The position numbers and the translations under genes were made by a program. Shown here piece by piece: positions 34,001-41,761 of a DNA stretch of 57,344 nucleotides. The notes under the pieces are model-generated. The model made no database searches, was not told the origin of the DNA, and saw only the letters and a list, made by a program, of their open reading frames with translations. This DNA is from Acrocarpospora pleiomorpha (GTDB taxonomy: Bacteria > Actinomycetota > Actinomycetes > Streptosporangiales > Streptosporangiaceae). Each line of letters starts with the position of its first letter. Position 1 is the stretch's first letter. Location: contig NZ_BLAF01000068.1 in assembly GCF_009687885.1 (NCBI RefSeq), forward strand, positions 1-57,344. Direction: 5' to 3'.

Positions 34001-36404
34001 GCAACTTCCCCGGCAGCCCAGGAGCGGGCGAGACCAGCACCCGATCCGCTGTGATCTCCTCGATCCGCCACGAGGTCGCCCCCAGCACGAAGACGTCCCC
34101 CACGCGGGACTCGTAGACCATCTCCTCGTCGAGTTCCCCGACCCGGCTGGACTTCTCCCCGACCAGGAACACCCCGAACAGCCCACGATCGGGAATCGTC
34201 CCGCCATTCGTGACCGCAAGCCGTTGCGCCCCCGGCCGCCCCTGCAACGTGCCCGTCACCCGATCCCACACCAGCCGGGGCCGCAGTTCGGCGAACTCCT
34301 CGCTGGGATAACGCCCCGCCAGCATGTCCAGCGTCGCCTCCAGCGCCGACCTGGGCAGAGTCGCGTACGGCGCTGCTCTCTTCACCAGTTCTTCGAGCTC
34401 GTCGACCGTCCACTCGTCCACGGACGTCATGGCGACGATCTGCTGAGCGAGCACATCGAGCGGATTGCGCGGATACCGCATCTCCTCGATCTGCCCGCTC
34501 TTCATCCGCTCGGCCACTACCGCCGTCTGAACCAGATCCCCCCGATACTTCGGGAAAATCACCCCCCGCGACACGGCCCCCACCTGGTGCCCCGCCCGCC
34601 CGATCCGCTGCAGCCCACTGGCCACACTCGGCGGCGCCGCCACACACGCCACCAGATCGACCGCCCCCATGTCGATCCCCAGCTCAAGGCTCGACGTGGC
34701 CACCACAGCCGGCAACCGCCCCGACTTCAGCGCCTCCTCGATCTGCGACCGCTCTTCCTTGGAAACCGACCCATGATGCGCCCGCACCACCTCAGGCACC
34801 GCCCCCTTGGACGCCCCCGCCTGCGCCATCATCGCCGCCGGCGTCCGCAACGACCCAGCGGGCCCCCCTTCCCGCCCCCGAGCCAACACCTGCTCAAACC
34901 CCGAAGCCCAATGCACAGGCTCCCGCTCGACGGGCGCTATGTCGGTTTCATCGTCATGCGCCTGGTCAGCCGCATGCTCCCGCTGGCCGAATATCTCGCC
35001 GGTGGGGTCGTCGGGTTCGTGGTCAGACGTTTGCTTGGCCCAGTGAGCGGGCTTCTGTTGGTCGAGCGTCTCGCTGGTGGGGCCGTCGGGCGTGCGGCCA
35101 GACGCTTGCTCACCCCCATGAACAGATTCCCCCTCGACGGATCCTTCGTCGGCGAGATCGCTAGGCATATGGCCAAACGATTGCCCGGCCTCGGTCTCCT
35201 CCGGGTATGAGCCCGTCTCACCTCCTGCGGCGAGGGATGTTCGGAAGGTCCGGCGTTCCCAGGCCAGTTCGTTGAGGCGGGTGCAGAGGCGTTCGGAGAG
35301 GCGGCGGGAGTTGGCGAAGATGATCGTCGAGTGGTGGGACTCGATGAGGTCGAGGAGGTGTTCCTCGACGTGGGGCCAGATGCTGCGCTGGGCGGGTTCT
35401 CCGTGGGCGTCTGAGGGCATGCCGGAGACTTCGGTCATGTCTTCGACGGGGACGACGACGTCGATTTCGAGGACTTTGTCGGAAGGGGGTTGCACGATCG
35501 TGGCCGGGCGGGAGCCGCCGAGGAAGGCGGCCACCTCGCTGACCGGGCGCACCGTCGCGGAGAGGCCGATTCGCTGGGCGGGGCGGGGGAGCAGGGCGTC
35601 CAGGCGCTCCAGGCTGAGGGCCAGATGGGCGCCTCGCTTGGTGGGCGCCACCGCGTGCACCTCGTCGATGATCACCGTCTCGACGCCGCGCAGGGCTTCG
35701 CGGGCCTGCGAGGTCAGGATCAGGAACAGGGATTCCGGCGTGGTGATCAGGATGTCGGCCGGGTTAGCGGCGAAACGGCGCCGATCCTCGGCCGAGGTGT
35801 CCCCAGACCGAATAGCGACGGATATATCCGGCACCGGAAGTCCCAGCCGCCTCGCCGTCTGCTTGATCCCGGTCAGCGGCGCCCGCAGGTTCCGCTCAAC
35901 GTCCACCGCCAGCGCCTTCAACGGCGACACGTAGAGGACCCGGCAGAGTCGTTTGGGCTTGGCTTCACGCTTGCCCCGCCGACCCGCCCCGGGACCTGAG
36001 CGACCCGATCCAGGACCTGGCCTGCCGGATCCAGCAGCTGGGTGGCCTGATCCGGCACCTAGTTGGCTCGGTTCGTGACCGTGCCGGTTTTTGCCGTGCT
36101 TATCTTTGCTGGGCTGGTCATCGCCCTGTCGGGCTGGTTCTGTTCCAGAATCCTTTGCTTCGCCCGGGTTTGCAGAGGTGTCGACGGAGCTTACGGGTGA
36201 CATTTGCCCGGCGGCGAGCCGATCGAGGGACCAGAGGAAGGCCGCGAGGGTCTTGCCGGAGCCGGTGGGGGCCACGACGAGGGTGTTGTCGCCGCGGGTG
36301 ATCGAAGTCCACGCGCCTTCCTGGGCGGCGGTGGGTACGGCGAATGCTCCGGCGAACCATTCCCTGGTCACCGGGTCGAAGCACTCCAGCGCGCTGCCGC
36401 TCAT
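31002..36404 (-). CDS. lhr: Lhr-family ATP-dependent DNA helicase with repetitive insertions
   Basis: The start at ATG 36404 follows GGAG; the preceding TTG in frame is less likely. The 1800-residue protein has Walker A 'APTGSGKTLAAF', 'IIDEVHAV', 'LSATVRP', 'LELGIDMGAVDLV', the 'RIGRAGHQVG' motif VI, and the Lhr winged-helix and C-terminal core regions. Lhr is an SF2 3'-to-5' helicase for DNA and RNA-DNA hybrids in repair. It is some 250 residues longer than usual Lhr because of three low-complexity insertions: residues about 68-153 (before 'RVLYVSPLKALAVD'), about 393-503 (before 'EVVRAHHGSVS', with imperfect 84-bp DNA repeats) and about 1311-1378 (Gly/Ser/Arg-rich). Catalytic motifs are intact. 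Confidence 0.95.
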   Translation of the reverse strand: MSGSALECFDPVTREWFAGAFAVPTAAQEGAWTSITRGDNTLVVAPTGSGKTLAAFLWSLDRLAAGQMSPVSSVDTSANPGEAKDSGTEPARQGDDQPSKDKHGKNRHGHEPSQLGAGSGHPAAGSGRPGPGSGRSGPGAGRRGKREAKPKRLCRVLYVSPLKALAVDVERNLRAPLTGIKQTARRLGLPVPDISVAIRSGDTSAEDRRRFAANPADILITTPESLFLILTSQAREALRGVETVIIDEVHAVAPTKRGAHLALSLERLDALLPRPAQRIGLSATVRPVSEVAAFLGGSRPATIVQPPSDKVLEIDVVVPVEDMTEVSGMPSDAHGEPAQRSIWPHVEEHLLDLIESHHSTIIFANSRRLSERLCTRLNELAWERRTFRTSLAAGGETGSYPEETEAGQSFGHMPSDLADEGSVEGESVHGGEQASGRTPDGPTSETLDQQKPAHWAKQTSDHEPDDPTGEIFGQREHAADQAHDDETDIAPVEREPVHWASGFEQVLARGREGGPAGSLRTPAAMMAQAGASKGAVPEVVRAHHGSVSKEERSQIEEALKSGRLPAVVATSSLELGIDMGAVDLVACVAAPPSVASGLQRIGRAGHQVGAVSRGVIFPKYRGDLVQTAVVAERMKSGQIEEMRYPRNPLDVLAQQIVAMTSVDEWTVDELEELVKRAAPYATLPRSALEATLDMLAGRYPSEEFAELRPRLVWDRVTGTLQGRPGAQRLAVTNGGTIPDRGLFGVFLVGEKSSRVGELDEEMVYESRVGDVFVLGATSWRIEEITADRVLVSPAPGLPGKLPFWHGDTLGRPAELGRAIGAFVRELSAGGGAADQRVQAAGLDAFASANLLAYLKEQRDATGYVPDDRTLLVERFHDELGDWRVVIHSPYGARVHAPWALAIGRRLRERYGVGVQAVHSDDGIVLRVPDTLDDAPSDLAAFDAEEIEQIVVEELGGSALFSSRFRECAGRALLLPRRMPGKRSPLWQQRQRAAQLLGAASKYASFPVVLETMRECLQDVFDVPGLVQLMRDISARRVRVVEVETGQASPFAASLLFNYIGAFMYEGDAPLAERRAQALALDTSLLAELLGQADLRELLDPDVIAESERELARLDRPLRDAEDLADLLRSHGPLLTEDVSIREGDPRWLAELERARRVIRVRVAGQEQWAAIEDAWRLRDALGAPLPVGVPLEFLDPPDATLRGERSSAPDPIGDLVARHARTRGPFEAGTAAARFGVGIAVVNDALRRLAASGRVVSGEFRPGGRGEEWCDSGVLRLLRRRSLARLRKEVEPVPPEVLAAFLPQWHGVSTQLFDASENSEISRDGRGATRAYGRSANRDDLGGDGSPMRTYDGSGAQYGPGRMASASGGSENRGFQGGRSPMQAMDALVNAIERLQGAAVPASALETLVLPGRVPGYSPALLDELTASGDVIWAGQGSLPGGDGWVSLYFADTAPLLMPEPAEITMTPLHDLVLEVLSGGGALFFRDLSNRVTPGAGAVPDDQTLAAVLWDLVWSGRVTGDTLAPLRATLGTGRPAHRPAATRRRRAVLPTRTGPPTVGGRWWLLPEPAGDGTQRVHAQAEVLLERHGVLTRGGVTSERLPGGFSAVYQVLRAFEESGRCRRGYFVEGLGGAQFASPGAVDRMRAMAPSGAAEAEAASQGGSPLDSLWQAGVTAHGRPPRRTVVLAAADPANPYGAALPWPDRAEDVTHRPGRKAGSLVVLVDGRLILYVERGGKTLLSFGAEDDLRPAVTALATAVREGALGKLTVERADGTAITSSPLGAALEAAGFHPTPRGLRIRG

Positions 36405-36688
36405 CAAATCTCCTTGAGCGTCGGAACCTCTGGCTTCGACCGTGGCGAGGAAGTCAACTCAACCCCGGCCGCCGGTCTGCCCCCCATCATGCATGCCAGC
36501 ACCGACACAATCCCGCGACGCCCGCCTTGATCCTTCTGTCATCGTATTACCGATATGTTCCGTTTTGTCCCAGCAAAGAAGGGGCCGACGCCAGCCTGTT
36601 CAGGGCACGCCAGTGGACCGCAGATGGAGGAGATTGTGGGCTGCCGTGACGGATTGATCGCCCTTTTCGGGGGACAATCACCTGAACT

Positions 36689-37177
36689 ATGGACATTGAC
36701 TATGCGGCCATCGAGTCAACACGTGAAGGAATCCGCGACCGCTACCTCCAGGAGCGGCGGCCGCCCAGCAGCGCACGTGGCCTCCACCACTTCGCCCTGC
36801 TCTCCTCCAACGTCGAACGTACGATCCAGTTCTACCAGGAACTGCTGGAGTTCCCGCTAACCGAGATCTTCGAGAACCGGGACTACAAGGGCTCCAACCA
36901 CTTCTTCTTCGACATCGGCAACGGCAACCTGCTGGCCTTCTTCGACTTCCCCGGCCTCGACCTCGGCCCGTACCAGGAGGTTCTCGGCGGCCTGCACCAC
37001 ATCGCGATCTCCGTCGACCCCGTCAACTGGGAACGGTTGCGGGGCAAACTGGAGGCGGCAGGCGTACCACACGTCCTGGAAAGCGGCGCCTCGATCTACT
37101 TCCGCGACCCCGACGGAGCCCGCCTGGAACTCCTCGCCGACCCCCTCGGCGAAATGTACGGCTCCCGCGTCCTCTAA
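36689..37177 (+). CDS. VOC-family (glyoxalase-fold) metal-dependent protein
   Basis: The 162-residue protein shows two beta-alpha-beta-beta-beta units: 'GLHHFALLSSNVERTIQFYQ' and 'GGLHHIAISVDPVNWERL', with the metal-ligand pattern His...His...Glu ('YFRDPDGARLELLADP'). VOC proteins include glyoxalases, dioxygenases and antibiotic-binding proteins; the reaction here is not predictable. It stands alone between lhr and the recA region. Confidence 0.88.
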   Translation: MDIDYAAIESTREGIRDRYLQERRPPSSARGLHHFALLSSNVERTIQFYQELLEFPLTEIFENRDYKGSNHFFFDIGNGNLLAFFDFPGLDLGPYQEVLGGLHHIAISVDPVNWERLRGKLEAAGVPHVLESGASIYFRDPDGARLELLADPLGEMYGSRVL

Positions 37178-37197
37178 CCCCTCGTCGGGTTCGACCT

Positions 37198-37374
37198 TCA
37201 GCGGCGGGAAGCGCGGCGGGTGCGGGGGACTCCTTCGCGGGGGACCGGGGCGTTGGCGGCGTGTCGTTCCGCGCGTTCGGCCTTCTGGTCGATGACGGCC
37301 TGGCGGATCAGGTTCCGCAGGCGCTTCTTCCTGGCCTTGCGCGCGTGCCGGATCGCGGGGGTGAGCTTGGGCAT
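37198..37374 (-). CDS. Small basic hypothetical protein
   Basis: A 58-residue frame from ATG 37374 with GGGAGG 5-10 bp upstream. The product is very basic ('PKLTPAIRHARKARKKRLRN', then a helical 'LIRQAVIDQKAERAERHA' and an Arg/Pro tail). No family recognised. The good ribosome binding site and the Lys/Arg helix argue for a real small gene, perhaps nucleic acid-binding. Confidence 0.45.
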   Translation of the reverse strand: MPKLTPAIRHARKARKKRLRNLIRQAVIDQKAERAERHAANAPVPREGVPRTRRASRR

Positions 37375-37469
37375 GGGGGCCTCCCAGTGCTTGCGCCTCG
37401 GCGTGTCCCCCGGTCGCGCCCGTTCCGTCGTGGATTCTTCCTATCCCAGTCGCGGCCATACTTGAACCC

Positions 37470-37664
37470 ATGCGCCTCACTGAATTCTGGGAACGGATGA
37501 ACACCCACTTCGGCGCGGGGTATGCGGAATCGTGGGCCCGTGACTACGTCATCGCCGACCTGGGCGGCCGGACGGTGGAGCAGGCCCTGGCCGACGGCGT
37601 GGGCGCCAAACAGATCTGGCGAGCCGTCTGCCAGGCCGTGGACGTGGACACCCGCCTGCGCTGA
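37470..37664 (+). CDS. DUF3046-family protein
   Basis: The 64-residue product ('MRLTEFWERMNTHFGAGYAE', 'SWARDYVIADLGGRTVEQAL', 'VCQAVDVDTRLR') matches DUF3046, an uncharacterised actinobacterial family usually encoded just upstream of recA, as here. Confidence 0.9.
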   Translation: MRLTEFWERMNTHFGAGYAESWARDYVIADLGGRTVEQALADGVGAKQIWRAVCQAVDVDTRLR

Positions 37665-37695
37665 CATACCCCTCCTCACCGAGGCACGCGGCGGA

Positions 37696-37968
37696 TCAGG
37701 ACTCGGCCAGCAGTTTCTTGACCGAGTCGGCGGTGAGGTCGAGGTCCTCGGCGCTCTCCTGGCCGTCGGGCGACCAGAGGAAGAGCCAGCCGTCCTTCGC
37801 GGGCGTGGCGAAGACGATCGTCTGCCTGCCGGTGTGCGGATGCCAGACCCAGAGGACGGGGTCGTCGCCCCCCAGCATGCGGCTCACGAGTCCGCGCTCC
37901 GGTAACTGCTCGGCCAGCGCCTCCAGATGGGTACGGCGTTGCCGGGCGTACGCGCTGGTGCTCGCCAC
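37696..37968 (-). CDS. Conserved hypothetical protein between DUF3046 and recA
   Basis: A 90-residue protein starting at GTG 37968 with AGGTGG upstream. It looks like a small alpha/beta protein ('DDPVLWVWHPHTGRQTIVFA', 'DGWLFLWSPDG', 'TADSVKKLLAES'). Such short proteins occur beside recA in actinobacteria, but I cannot name a function. It is convergent to DUF3046 and divergent from recA. Confidence 0.65.
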   Translation of the reverse strand: MASTSAYARQRRTHLEALAEQLPERGLVSRMLGGDDPVLWVWHPHTGRQTIVFATPAKDGWLFLWSPDGQESAEDLDLTADSVKKLLAES

Positions 37969-38159
37969 GTCGCCACCTAGGGGTTCGCAGTTCCTCGGCC
38001 GCGCGAACGGCCCGTTTCCTCAAGGATCGCTGCAGGTCAGTGGCATGGCAACAGCTCAGACAGAATGCCCGGGAATGTGACTCTGAGGTTGGGGTGGCCA
38101 ATGGCATTCGTGGGTGTTTGCGCAGCCCCGGCGGAGCGCATCTCGCGTTCCGGGTGAGA

Positions 38160-38182
38160 TCGAACAGTCGTTCGGCTATATT
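38160..38182 (+). promoter_or_regulatory. LexA (SOS) box and -10 element of recA
   Basis: TCGAACAGTCGTTCGG (38160-38175) matches the actinobacterial LexA box TCGAAC-N4-GTTCGA with one change. A -10-like TATATT follows at 38177-38182, so LexA would block the core promoter. The recA ATG is 112 bp downstream. SOS control of recA is therefore very likely. Confidence 0.85.
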
Positions 38183-38293
38183 TGACCTGCCGCCTTGGTA
38201 CGTCGCCTCTTCCGTGAGGCCCGGAAAATGTCGGCGGCACCCCGTAGCTTTCCGGTGACCGAGAAAACCACGACCCTCACAGGGGGCACCCCA

Positions 38294-40474
38294 ATGGCAA
38301 TCAACGACCGCGAGAAGGCCCTTGAGACCGCCCTCGCCCAGATCGAGCGGCAGTTCGGCAAGGGCTCCGTCATGCGCCTCGGCGATGATGCCCGAGCCCC
38401 CATCGAAGTGATCCCGACCGGGGCGATCGCGCTGGACGTCGCGCTCGGCATCGGCGGCTTCCCCCGCGGCCGGATCGTCGAGGTCTACGGCCCGGAATCC
38501 TCGGGTAAGACCACGGTCGCCCTGCACGCGGTGGCCAACGCCCAGCGCGGGGGCGGCATCGCCGCCTTCATCGACGCGGAGCACGCGCTCGACCCGGAAT
38601 ACGCCAAGAAGCTCGGCGTCGACGTGGACGCGCTCCTGGTCTCCCAGCCGGACACCGGCGAGCAGGCACTGGAGATCGCCGACATGCTGATCCGCTCCGG
38701 CGCGGTCGACATCATCGTCATCGACTCGGTGGCCGCCCTGGTCCCGAAGGCCGAAATCGAGGGCGAGATGGGCGACAGCCACGTCGGCCTCCAGGCCCGC
38801 CTGATGTCCCAGGCCCTGCGCAAGGTCGCCGGCGCCCTCAACAACACCGGCACCACCGCCATCTTCATCAACCAGCTCCGCGAGAAGATCGGCGTCATGT
38901 TCGGCTGCTTCTCGTACGGGACGCGGGTGACGCTGGCCGACGGCACGCAGGAGAAGATCGGCAAGATCGTCAACCAGCGTCTGGACGTCGAAGTCCTGTC
39001 CTACGACCCGGAAACCGACCGGGTGGTGCCCCGCCGCATCGCCAACTGGTTCGACAACGGCAACGCGGAGCGTTTCCTGCAGTTCACCGTCGCCAAATCC
39101 GGTGGCAACGGCAAGGCGCAGTTCGCGGCCACGGAGAACCACCTGGTCCGCACCCCCGGCGGCTGGGCCGAAGCCGGCGAGCTCATCGCCGGTGACCGTG
39201 TCATGATCTCGGAAACCCATCGGCTCAGCGATTCGCAGTGGCAGGTGATTCTCGGCTCGGTCATGGGGGACGGCAACCTCTCGCCCAACCGCCGGGGCCG
39301 GTCCGGCGTTCGGTTCCGGATGGGTCATGGGGCCGAGCAGGAGGCGTATCTCGACTGGAAGTGCTCCCTTCTGGGCAACGTCGGCCATTCGAAGAGCACC
39401 AACGCGACGGGGGCGGTGTTCGCTGATTTCACCCCCCTCCCCGAACTCGACGAGCTTCGCCAGGTGGTCTACTTCGGCGACGGCAAGAAGCACCTGACGT
39501 GGGAGTTCCTCAAGGCGCTCACCCCGCTCGCCCTCGCTGTGTGGTACATGGACGACGGCGGGTTCACGGTTCGCTCCAAGGGTCTTCAGACGCGCACCGA
39601 AGGCGGTTCCGGGCGGATCGAGATCTGCGTCGAGGCCATGAGCGAGGGGTCGCGGGATCGGCTGGCCGACTACCTGCGCGACACTCATGGGCTCGACGTC
39701 GAGCTCCGGCACGCGGGCGCGCGTCAGGTCGCGGTGCTCCAGTTCAGCACCGAGTCCTCGGCGAAGTTCCAGCAACTGGTCGCCCCCTACGTGCATCCGT
39801 CGATGGCCTACAAGCTGCTGCCCCGCTTCCAGGGCCGGTTCGCGGTCGAGCCGCGGTTCGCCGAACCGGAGAACCGGCTGGTCCCGGCCGCGATTCTCGA
39901 TGTGCACGTCAAGCCGGAGACGCGTTCGATGAAGAAGTTCGACCTTGAGGTCGAGGGCACGCACAACTACTTCGTCGACGGGGTCATGGTTCACAACAGC
40001 CCGGAGACCACGACGGGCGGCAAGGCGCTGAAGTTCTACGCGTCGGTCCGTCTCGACGTCCGCCGGATCGAAACCCTCAAGGACGGCACCGAGCCGGTCG
40101 GCAACCGCACCCGCGTGAAGGTCGTCAAGAACAAGATGGCCCCACCCTTCCGCGTCGCCGACTTCGACATTTTGTACGGCTTCGGCATCTCCCGCGAAGG
40201 CGGCCTGATCGACATGGGCGTCGAACACGGCTTCGTCCGCAAGGCCGGCGCCTGGTACACCTACGAAGGCGACCAGCTCGGTCAGGGCAAGGAGAACGCC
40301 CGCAACTTCCTCAAGAACAACCCCGACATCGCCAACGAGATCGAAAAGAAGATCAAGGAAAAACTCGGCGTCGGCCCCCGCATCGACACCCCGCCCGCTC
40401 CTCCCACCACCCCCGCCCCCACAACCACCTCCACAGCCCGCACCAAGTCCACCCCCAAGCCCGGCGACGTCTAA
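38294..40474 (+). CDS. recA: RecA recombinase containing an intein
   Basis: The start ATG 38294 (MAINDREKALETALAQIERQ) follows AGGGGG. The 726-residue precursor consists of a RecA N-extein (1-204; Walker A GPESSGKT, 'IIVIDSVAALVPKAE', 'INQLREKIGVMFG'), a 364-residue intein (205-568), and a C-extein beginning 'SPETTTGGKALKFYASVR'. Spliced RecA would be 362 residues, normal for actinobacteria. The M. tuberculosis intein site (VVKNK/) is uninterrupted here. RecA drives homologous recombination and LexA self-cleavage; an upstream LexA box supports SOS induction. recX follows after one intervening gene. Confidence 0.97.
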   Translation: MAINDREKALETALAQIERQFGKGSVMRLGDDARAPIEVIPTGAIALDVALGIGGFPRGRIVEVYGPESSGKTTVALHAVANAQRGGGIAAFIDAEHALDPEYAKKLGVDVDALLVSQPDTGEQALEIADMLIRSGAVDIIVIDSVAALVPKAEIEGEMGDSHVGLQARLMSQALRKVAGALNNTGTTAIFINQLREKIGVMFGCFSYGTRVTLADGTQEKIGKIVNQRLDVEVLSYDPETDRVVPRRIANWFDNGNAERFLQFTVAKSGGNGKAQFAATENHLVRTPGGWAEAGELIAGDRVMISETHRLSDSQWQVILGSVMGDGNLSPNRRGRSGVRFRMGHGAEQEAYLDWKCSLLGNVGHSKSTNATGAVFADFTPLPELDELRQVVYFGDGKKHLTWEFLKALTPLALAVWYMDDGGFTVRSKGLQTRTEGGSGRIEICVEAMSEGSRDRLADYLRDTHGLDVELRHAGARQVAVLQFSTESSAKFQQLVAPYVHPSMAYKLLPRFQGRFAVEPRFAEPENRLVPAAILDVHVKPETRSMKKFDLEVEGTHNYFVDGVMVHNSPETTTGGKALKFYASVRLDVRRIETLKDGTEPVGNRTRVKVVKNKMAPPFRVADFDILYGFGISREGGLIDMGVEHGFVRKAGAWYTYEGDQLGQGKENARNFLKNNPDIANEIEKKIKEKLGVGPRIDTPPAPPTTPAPTTTSTARTKSTPKPGDV
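38906..39997 (+). mobile_element. RecA intein with LAGLIDADG homing endonuclease
   Basis: The element begins with Cys1 (CFSYGTRVTLADGTQEKIGK), has the block B 'ATENHLVRTPGGW' with its His, ends in 'EVEGTHNYFVDGVMVHN' with the terminal His-Asn, and is followed by Ser+1. All residues for protein splicing are present. The central part has two LAGLIDADG-like dodecapeptides, 'ILGSVMGDGNL' and 'ALAVWYMDDGGF', each with its acidic residue, so the homing endonuclease may be active. Insertion is in the conserved MFG/SPETTTGG segment of RecA. Confidence 0.95.
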
Positions 40475-41200
40475 ACCACCTCACGACCCTCAGCGCCAGC
40501 GCCCATATCTAAGGGCTAACCGTGGTCCTCCCACCCACCCCCCTTGTAGGGCGCTGGCGCTCGGTCCCTCGTGTAATGGATCACGTCTCGATGTAGGCCT
40601 TAGAACCGCTGACCTGATCACCATGGCCACAGAAGCGACAGGCCGCTGGCTGGAAAGCGACCGAGATTCACGACCCGTCCACACTTGACTACTCGGCGAC
40701 TCCCACCCCACACCAAACAGAATGCCGCCGGAGCCCGGCCGCTCGGCGGCTGCGCCGCCGCCAACTCGCGGCTGCGGCAGCCCGCTCGTGGCGCCGGTGC
40801 GGCGAGAACCACCACCAGCGTTAACGGCGCCGGATAACGGTGAGCAACCCGGCAACCTGCTCATTGTGTTAGGTGCTCTTACACAGGAGAGCTTTAGCAC
40901 TGATGTCGAGTTTAAGTGGAGGTGGATTCCGGGAAGGGGATTCTCTCGCTTGTGCTCTCTTTGGGGTGGGCGCTTGACCTTGCCAGAGGCGATGGACCAG
41001 GTCCATGACGATGGCCACATGCGCAGGCGCGGGCTGGCCGTTGGTGCACGCCGAGGGTCAGCGCCGTCTGGTCGGCGCTGGGCTTTCCACCCTGGAGTTG
41101 GTGTGGCGACATGGCCTGGAATTTGGCGTTTTATGCGCGCGCGTATAAGTCGAATATCAAAGTTTATACTGAGCGGAAGTTAGTTTTGGGGGCGGGTGCC
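40475..41200. other. Long recA downstream spacer
   Basis: No believable gene is found in about 725 bp. The plus-strand frame at 40722-41183 is not protein-like and lacks a ribosome binding site. The segment includes the hairpin at 40492-40561. Around 40860-41190 the sequence becomes AT-richer (for example GCGCGTATAAGTCGAATATC), so a promoter for the HIT gene is likely there, but I cannot place it with confidence. Confidence 0.5.
40492..40561. terminator. Large hairpin after recA
   Basis: AGCGCCAGCGCCC (40492-40504) and its perfect complement (40549-40561) form a 13-bp stem around a 44-nt C-rich loop, 18 bp after the recA stop. The long loop is unusual for a simple terminator; it may be a small palindromic element that also ends transcription. 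Confidence 0.55.
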
Positions 41201-41761
41201 ATGGGTGGGTCCGGTGCTCAAGGTGTTGAGGCTCAAGGTGTCAAAGCGGCTGAATCCAGTGCGCTCCGGAATGTGGCGTTTGACCTTGATGCATATGTGC
41301 GGCGTATTCGGAGCGGATCTTGCTTCGTCTGTGCCGTGGTCGAGGGCAAGCCTGGATACGACCTTGAGCAGATCGTGTACGAGGACGAGCAGCACATTGC
41401 CTTCTTGGATCGTTACCCAACGATGCCCGGCAAGGTGCTGGTCGCTCCGAAGACTCATGTCGAGCACGTGGTGCGTGATTTGGATGAAGACGCATATCTG
41501 CGGTTGATGACGATCGTTCGTCGAATTGCTCTCGCTGTTGAACAAGTTGTCCCGTCCGAACGCACCTACCTGCTCACGCTAGGCAGTCAGCAGGGCAATT
41601 CGCATCTCCACTGGCATATCGTCGCGTTGCCGCCTGAAACTCCGTATGAGCAGCAGCAATATCACGCCCTGATGACCGAGAACGGCGTAATCCCCTGGAC
41701 GCTTGAACAGGCGGTCACCCTCGCCCATCAGCTCCGGACAGCCCTGGCCAGGCGGCGATGA
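41201..41761 (+). CDS. HIT-family nucleotide hydrolase/transferase
   Basis: The 186-residue protein ends its core with the histidine triad HLHWHIV (H-x-H-x-H), preceded by 'PGKVLVAPKTHVEHVVRDLD' and a 'CFVCAVVEGKP' segment. The ATG at 41201 follows a GGGGGCGGG stretch; an upstream in-frame ATG at 41111 would add 30 non-family residues. HIT proteins hydrolyse dinucleotides or nucleotidyl conjugates. Its stop overlaps the start of recX (ATGATG), so the two are coupled. Confidence 0.88.
   Translation: MGGSGAQGVEAQGVKAAESSALRNVAFDLDAYVRRIRSGSCFVCAVVEGKPGYDLEQIVYEDEQHIAFLDRYPTMPGKVLVAPKTHVEHVVRDLDEDAYLRLMTIVRRIALAVEQVVPSERTYLLTLGSQQGNSHLHWHIVALPPETPYEQQQYHALMTENGVIPWTLEQAVTLAHQLRTALARRR

Noticed and set aside
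31644..35210. 1188-codon plus-strand frame opposite lhr
   Set aside because: Pro/Arg/His-rich shadow of the helicase gene; lhr has all motifs on the other strand.
37676..40228. 850-codon minus-strand frame opposite recA
   Set aside because: Shadow of recA and its intein; no family resemblance.
40722..41183. 153-codon frame in the recA downstream spacer
   Set aside because: No ribosome binding site, no recognisable domain, and an abrupt change in composition within it.
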